From UBA6215 sp964484255 (GTDB lineage Bacteria; Omnitrophota; Gorgyraeia; Pluralincolimonadales; Pluralincolimonadaceae): DNA of 15,711 nt. Positions 14,282-15,711 of this stretch are shown here, in pieces. The DNA lies in assembly GCA_964484255.1 (NCBI GenBank), contig CAZAEH010000032.1:1-15711 (forward strand), read 5' to 3'. Under the pieces are notes generated by a model. It was not told the origin of the DNA, ran no database searches, and saw nothing but the letters and a program-made list of their open reading frames with translations. Every line of letters starts with the position of its first letter. The first letter of the stretch is position 1. A program made the position numbers and the translations under genes.

Positions 14282-15072
14282 CGGCAAAGCTTAAAGTAGA
14301 CAATGTATCTAAGGATTTTACCGGGCGCAACGGGAAACTCCAGGCGCTCAGGGACATCCATCTCGATATAAAAGAGGGGGAGTTCCTCTGCATTGTCGGG
14401 CCTTCCGGTTGCGGCAAGACCACGCTGCTTAATATCATAGCCGGGCTGGAGAACGTGTATAAGGGGCGGGTGGTCCATAACGGGGAATTCGTTAATTCTA
14501 CCGGCCCCGACAGGCTTGTGATATTCCAGGAGCTCGGCCTGTTCCCGTGGCTGAGCGTAGTAAAGAACGTAGAGTTTGGCCTCAAGATGAAGAAGATGCC
14601 CCAACCCCGCAGGAGGGAAACGGCGCTCAAGTACCTGGATATGGTAAACCTTTTGAAATTCAAGGACGCGCACATCCATGAGCTTTCCGGAGGCATGAAG
14701 CAAAGGGTAGCGCTTGCCAGGGCGTTCGCGATGGACCCAGAGGTACTGCTTATGGACGAGCCCTTCACCGCCCTTGATGCCCAGACGAGGGACATGCTGC
14801 ATGACGAGCTGCAGAAGATATGGCAGGAAACAGGGAAGACGATCATATTTGTCACGCATAATGTCCGTGAAGCTGTCTGCCTGGGGGACAGGGTAATAGT
14901 GATGTCTTCGCAGCCGGGTATGATAAAGACCGAGTTTAGGATAGATCTCCCGCGACCGAGGCATATCGAGGACGGCGGGGTAATGGATATGGTAAGGCCA
15001 ATACTTAAAGAACTGAGCTTTGAGATAAAGAAGTCGTTCGAGGAGGAGTACGATGCGAAAAAAGATAGTTAA
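14278..15072 (+). CDS. ABC importer ATPase (SsuB/TauB/NrtD family)
   Basis: It is the nucleotide-binding subunit that drives uptake through the permease encoded next. The 264-residue protein has Walker A GPSGCGKT (41-48), the Q-loop with Q84 in IFQELGLFPWLSV, signature LSGGMKQR (136-143), Walker B VLLMDE (156-161), D-loop ALD and switch H194 in FVTH. 'FQELGLFPWLSVVKNVEFGL' and 'VTHNVREAVCLGDRVIVMSSQPG' are characteristic of the sulfonate/taurine/nitrate subgroup. The start overlaps the binding-protein stop (ATGA). The 3' end overlaps the permease gene by 20 bases. All catalytic motifs are intact. Confidence 0.93.
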   Translation: MTAKLKVDNVSKDFTGRNGKLQALRDIHLDIKEGEFLCIVGPSGCGKTTLLNIIAGLENVYKGRVVHNGEFVNSTGPDRLVIFQELGLFPWLSVVKNVEFGLKMKKMPQPRRRETALKYLDMVNLLKFKDAHIHELSGGMKQRVALARAFAMDPEVLLMDEPFTALDAQTRDMLHDELQKIWQETGKTIIFVTHNVREAVCLGDRVIVMSSQPGMIKTEFRIDLPRPRHIEDGGVMDMVRPILKELSFEIKKSFEEEYDAKKDS

Positions 15073-15711
15073 GCAGGTCGTTTTTTACCTTTGCCTCCTC
15101 GGGCTTTGGCAGCTTGTTGTGGCGATGAAGTTCTGGCCGGAATATGTCTTTCCCTCTCCCATACAGGTATTCGGGACCCTTATAACGGGTTTTAGAAACT
15201 CAACTTTCATTGTGGCCATAGGCATAAGCCTTAAGCGTATAGCCATAGGGTACGGAATATCGATACTCATCGGCGGGTTCCTGGGGATAATGATGAGCAA
15301 GTTCAAGACAGTCGATGAGACCTTGGGCAGCCTTGTGCTCGGCCTGCAGACTCTCCCGAGCATATGCTGGCTGCCGCTGGCGCTATTATGGTTCGGCCTT
15401 AATGAGCGCGCGATAATATTCGTCGTTATAATGGGCGCTTTATTCTCCATAACCACTGCCACAGATTCGGGGATAAAACACGTATCGCCTATTTACCTTA
15501 AAGCCGGCAGGAACATGGGAGCCAGGAGATATACCCTTTTTCTGGAAGTCATAATCCCTGCGGCGATGCCTTCGATAATCTCCGGGCTGAAACAGGGATG
15601 GTCGTTCGCCTGGCGCTCCCTCATGGCAGGGGAGCTTCTTTTTGTGAACCTTGGCCTCGGTTACCTGTTGACGGTCGGCAGGGAACTTAACGACATGAGC
15701 CAGGTGCTTGC
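15053..15711 (+). CDS. ABC importer permease (SsuC/TauC family), cut by the window end
   Basis: It is the inner-membrane channel subunit of the importer. About 219 residues are visible and the frame is still open at the window end; the family is usually about 250-270 long, so only a short C-terminal part is missing. Hydrophobic segments lie at about residues 8-25, 52-80, 92-135 and 165-205. A cytoplasmic EAA-type loop at about 150-180 (KAGRNMGARRYTLFLEVIIP, then AAMPSIISG) is where the ATPase docks. FPSPIQVFGTL near residue 33 and GWSFAWRSLMAGELL are typical of SsuC/TauC. ATG 15053 is supported by GGAGGAG (15042-15048) four bases before it. It overlaps the ATPase gene by 20 bases. Confidence 0.88.
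   Translation, partial: MRKKIVKQVVFYLCLLGLWQLVVAMKFWPEYVFPSPIQVFGTLITGFRNSTFIVAIGISLKRIAIGYGISILIGGFLGIMMSKFKTVDETLGSLVLGLQTLPSICWLPLALLWFGLNERAIIFVVIMGALFSITTATDSGIKHVSPIYLKAGRNMGARRYTLFLEVIIPAAMPSIISGLKQGWSFAWRSLMAGELLFVNLGLGYLLTVGRELNDMSQVL

Noticed and set aside
1..15711. CRISPR arrays, tRNA or rRNA genes, insertion sequences, phage genes
   Set aside because: No regularly spaced repeats, cloverleaf-like segments, transposase or integrase motifs or terminal repeats were seen; almost all bases are within recognised metabolic or transport genes.

Overview
The window looks like a chromosomal cell-surface polysaccharide locus from a Gram-negative-type bacterium. Base composition is balanced. 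The genes use many ATA (Ile) and AGG (Arg) codons and are packed end to end with ATGA/GTGA overlaps. A beta-barrel C-terminus at the left edge implies an outer membrane. The style and gene content resemble Candidatus Omnitrophota (former OP3); that is an inference from appearance, not a search result. All genes are on the + strand.

Layout. (1) 1-533: the end of an outer-membrane beta-barrel protein, LptD-like at best. (2) 547-9245: a tight run of nucleotide-sugar genes: UDP-glucose dehydrogenase, a short RmlC-type cupin epimerase, RmlA, RmlB, RmlD, a WbpA-type UDP-GlcNAc dehydrogenase, a WbpP/GalE-type epimerase, a WbpE-type aminotransferase and a UDP-glucuronate decarboxylase (UDP-xylose synthase). 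(3) 9231-10586: a control region with a terminator-like hairpin, a good sigma70 promoter overlapped by an imperfect dyad, a MarR-type EPS regulator fused to a Rossmann domain, a terminator-like hairpin inside the end of that gene, a NusG/RfaH/UpxY-type antiterminator, and a 131-base leader rich in hairpins. (4) 10587-13259: a second DegT aminotransferase, a WbpB-type Gfo/Idh/MocA dehydrogenase and a WbpD-type N-acetyltransferase with a zinc-ribbon tail. (5) 13256-15711: an SsuA/TauA/NrtA-type ABC importer (binding protein, ATPase, start of the permease), joined to the acetyltransferase gene by a GTGA overlap.

How the genes work together. RmlA, RmlB, the RmlC-like cupin and RmlD would make dTDP-L-rhamnose. 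Ugd followed by the decarboxylase would give UDP-glucuronate and UDP-xylose. WbpA, WbpB, WbpE and WbpD together would give UDP-2,3-diacetamido-2,3-dideoxy-glucuronate, and the epimerase could make a galacto-configured HexNAc donor. No glycosyltransferase, flippase, polymerase or export gene is present, so the window covers precursor supply and its control; the assembly genes must lie elsewhere.

The part most worth a second look is the control region. It holds a possible sugar-nucleotide-sensing repressor with its own operator, an intrinsic terminator placed just before a NusG paralogue, and a structured leader containing a stretch similar to the ops/JUMPstart element just after that NusG paralogue. 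Each part belongs to known families; their combination as one circuit is a hypothesis.
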